From Acidimicrobiia bacterium (GTDB lineage: Bacteria; Actinomycetota; Acidimicrobiia; IMCC26256; PALSA-555), in the NCBI GenBank assembly GCA_017853455.1, contig JAFMJM010000104.1:1-8051 (forward strand): a DNA stretch of 8,051 bases, written 5' to 3'. Positions 6,758-8,051 of the stretch are shown in pieces. The position numbers were made by a program, and so were the translations under genes. Within the stretch, counting starts at the first letter, position 1; the number at the start of each line of letters is the position of its first letter. The notes beneath the pieces were generated by a model. That model made no database searches, was not told the origin of the DNA, and was given only the letters and a program-made list of their open reading frames with translations.

Positions 6758-7714
6758 ATGACCGCCACCGCGCTCCGTCTCGAACCCGCCTGGCCCGACC
6801 CCGACGCCGTCCTGGCGGTGATCCGGTCGGCGGGTCCGTTCTGGCCGTTGACCAACTACGCGGCGGGCGACGCCGAGATGGCTGCACTCGGGTCCAAGCC
6901 CCACACGTTCACCCCACCGTGGTTCCGTCAGGACTTCGCGCTCCTCGGTGCGGCGATCGTCGAGGGTGCCGAGGTGATCCTGGGCAATCCCCGGTTCGCC
7001 GAGGCCGCCCACGCCCTCGCCGGATCCGAGGCGGTCGTCCGGCCGACGACGGTCTACGTCAACGTGATGGGGCCGACCCCGTTCCCGTTCGCGCCGCACC
7101 TCGACGTGCCGGCGTTCCGGGGGTTCACCCGGACCGACCACCCGCTCTGGCTCCTCAAGGTCATGAAGACGTCCGGGCTGTTCGAGCGGTGGCGCACCAA
7201 GATCGTCACGGCGGTGTCGTGGATGTACGACGGCGTCGGTGGTGACTTCCACTACTGGCCCGAGGGTCCCGACGGACCGGGTGCGGTCGAGTCGCCCCCG
7301 TTCGCCAACGTCGCCGTGGTCGCCGACAACGAGGAGACGTTCCACGGGGTGGCCCCGCTCGGCGCGCCGGGGGCGACCATGCCCACCAACCTCGACCGGG
7401 AGAGCCGGCTGGTACGGGGCGACGGCGCCTGGGTGGTCCACGACCCGACGGGGGTGGAACTGGCCCGGTTCGCCGACGCCGACGCCCGGATCACGATCTC
7501 GTGGAAGGCCGATGTCTTCGCCGACGCGGCCGAGGCCGCCCGGACCGACGCCGGCGACGACGCGCTCGACCTCGACACGGTGGTCGAGGTGTTCCGGGCC
7601 GACCTGGCGGATCGGGGAGTCGTCGTCGACCGACCGGCCGATCCCCACGCCGATCCCGCCTGGGTCTCCGCGGTCGGCGGCACCTACCGCGACCCGGCAC
7701 CCGCCATCGCCTGA
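6758..7714 (+). CDS. Uncharacterised protein, putative Fe(II)/2-oxoglutarate-type oxygenase (double-stranded beta-helix)
   Basis: This 318-residue protein is not one I can name. The central part fits the cupin-like core of Fe(II)/2OG oxygenases. It has a strand VNVMG (101-105) leading to HLD (His114, Asp116), then GGDFHYWPEG (161-170), then NVAVVADNEETFHGV (184-198) with His196 as the likely distal iron ligand. Arg244 in RITISWKA (244-251) could bind the 2OG carboxylate. The stretch between His196 and Arg244 is about 48 residues, longer than the roughly 10 usual in this family, so an insertion or a different co-substrate residue must be considered. No signal peptide or membrane segment is seen, so it is probably cytoplasmic. 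The ATG at 6758 follows a leaderless-type promoter. The gene ends 28 bases before a Rieske oxygenase, suggesting shared transcription and a hydroxylation role on the same substrate. The fold assignment is moderate; the function is unknown. Confidence 0.7.
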   Translation: MTATALRLEPAWPDPDAVLAVIRSAGPFWPLTNYAAGDAEMAALGSKPHTFTPPWFRQDFALLGAAIVEGAEVILGNPRFAEAAHALAGSEAVVRPTTVYVNVMGPTPFPFAPHLDVPAFRGFTRTDHPLWLLKVMKTSGLFERWRTKIVTAVSWMYDGVGGDFHYWPEGPDGPGAVESPPFANVAVVADNEETFHGVAPLGAPGATMPTNLDRESRLVRGDGAWVVHDPTGVELARFADADARITISWKADVFADAAEAARTDAGDDALDLDTVVEVFRADLADRGVVVDRPADPHADPAWVSAVGGTYRDPAPAIA

Positions 7715-7728
7715 TCGCCGGATCGCCG
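7713..7728. repeat. Tandem 8-base direct repeat at the gene junction
   Basis: GATCGCCG occurs twice back to back (7713-7720 and 7721-7728). It begins in the stop codon of the putative 2OG-oxygenase gene and ends three bases before the GAGGAG Shine-Dalgarno region of the Rieske gene. It is probably a small slippage duplication; no function is evident. Confidence 0.5.
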
Positions 7729-7742
7729 GTCGAGGAGACTCC

Positions 7743-8051
7743 GTGCCGCACTTCACCAAGCCCGCCGAGGGCTCCTGGACCGAGCACTATCCGCACCTCG
7801 GCACCGCGCCGCTCGACTACGACGACTGCACGTCACCCGAGTTCTACGAGGCCGAGCGCGACGCCATCTTCCGGAAGTGCTGGTTGAACGTCGGGCGGAT
7901 CGAGCAGCTGCCCCGGGTCGGCTCCTACTTCACCAAGGAGCTCGCCGCGGCGGGCACCTCGGTGATCGTCGTGCGCTCGGCCGCCGACGAGGTGCGGGCG
8001 TTCCACAACATCTGCCGCCACCGCGGCAACAAGCTCGTCTGGAACGACTTC
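7743..8051 (+). CDS. Rieske aromatic-ring-hydroxylating oxygenase alpha subunit, N-terminal part (cut by window end)
   Basis: The frame is open from GTG 7743 to the last base (103 codons) with no stop, so the gene runs past the window. GAGGAG at 7732-7737 supports the start. The N-terminus has the usual lead-in SPEFYEAERDAIFRKCWLNV (31-50), then GSYFTKEL (60-67), then the first half of the Rieske [2Fe-2S] site, NICRHRGNKLV (89-99), with ligands Cys91 and His93. The second CxxH pair and the mononuclear iron domain would lie downstream; full proteins are usually 400-450 residues. Such enzymes, with ferredoxin and reductase partners, add oxygen to aromatic or alicyclic rings in the cytoplasm. 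The start does not look like the KshA steroid 9-alpha-hydroxylase as I remember it. The close upstream oxygenase-like gene suggests one operon. The substrate cannot be read from this fragment. Confidence 0.9.
   Translation, partial: MPHFTKPAEGSWTEHYPHLGTAPLDYDDCTSPEFYEAERDAIFRKCWLNVGRIEQLPRVGSYFTKELAAAGTSVIVVRSAADEVRAFHNICRHRGNKLVWNDF

Noticed and set aside
5076..6887. A 603-codon open frame on the - strand over the MFS gene
   Set aside because: The translation is a hydrophilic Arg/Gly/Gln/Asp repeat-like string, the mirror of a membrane protein. It has no motif, and the + strand frame is a clear MFS transporter.
7743..8051. Annotation as KshA, steroid 9-alpha-hydroxylase oxygenase
   Set aside because: The N-terminal lead-in and the CRHRGNKLV version of the Rieske motif fit general ring-hydroxylating alpha subunits; KshA as I remember it has a different start and CRHMGG.

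Overview
The window is about 70% GC throughout. Every convincing gene lies on the + strand, and several start with GTG behind a clear Shine-Dalgarno. One gene appears to be read from a leaderless-type promoter. This points to an actinobacterium. The mix of acyl-CoA synthetase, DUF35/thiolase genes, Rieske oxygenase and DHA2-type MFS would suit Mycobacteriales or Acidimicrobiia. The sequence alone does not settle the lineage.

Layout: (1) 11-1711 is a complete class I adenylate-forming acyl-CoA synthetase, closed by a GC-rich stem-loop. (2) 1804-5008 is a tight three-gene cassette: a duplicated DUF35 (Zn-ribbon/OB-fold) protein followed by two different thiolase-fold proteins, each joined to the previous gene by a TGATG stop/start overlap. 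Neither thiolase-fold protein has the nucleophilic Cys or the GHP His of a true thiolase. Gene order and sizes match, from memory, the actinobacterial sterol side-chain module Rv3521-Ltp4-Ltp3, so an acyl-CoA retro-aldolase complex is the best guess. (3) 5109-6698 is a 14-helix MFS transporter with its own promoter-like sequence, overlapped by an imperfect palindrome. (4) 6758-7714 is an uncharacterised protein with the HxD...H pattern of Fe(II)/2-oxoglutarate oxygenases, preceded by a leaderless-type promoter. (5) 7743 to the window end is the first 103 codons of a Rieske ring-hydroxylating oxygenase alpha subunit, probably co-transcribed with (4).

Read together, the region looks like a catabolic cluster for a hydrophobic, oxygenated, branched or polycyclic acid (sterol-like or terpenoid-like). 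The synthetase would make the CoA thioester and the DUF35/thiolase complex would split a beta-hydroxyacyl-CoA side chain. The Rieske enzyme and the putative 2OG oxygenase would hydroxylate the skeleton, and the MFS protein would move substrate or toxic intermediates. The substrate is inference. No RNA genes, insertion sequences, CRISPR arrays or gene-free stretches over 300 bases were seen; the longest gap between genes is 100 bases.
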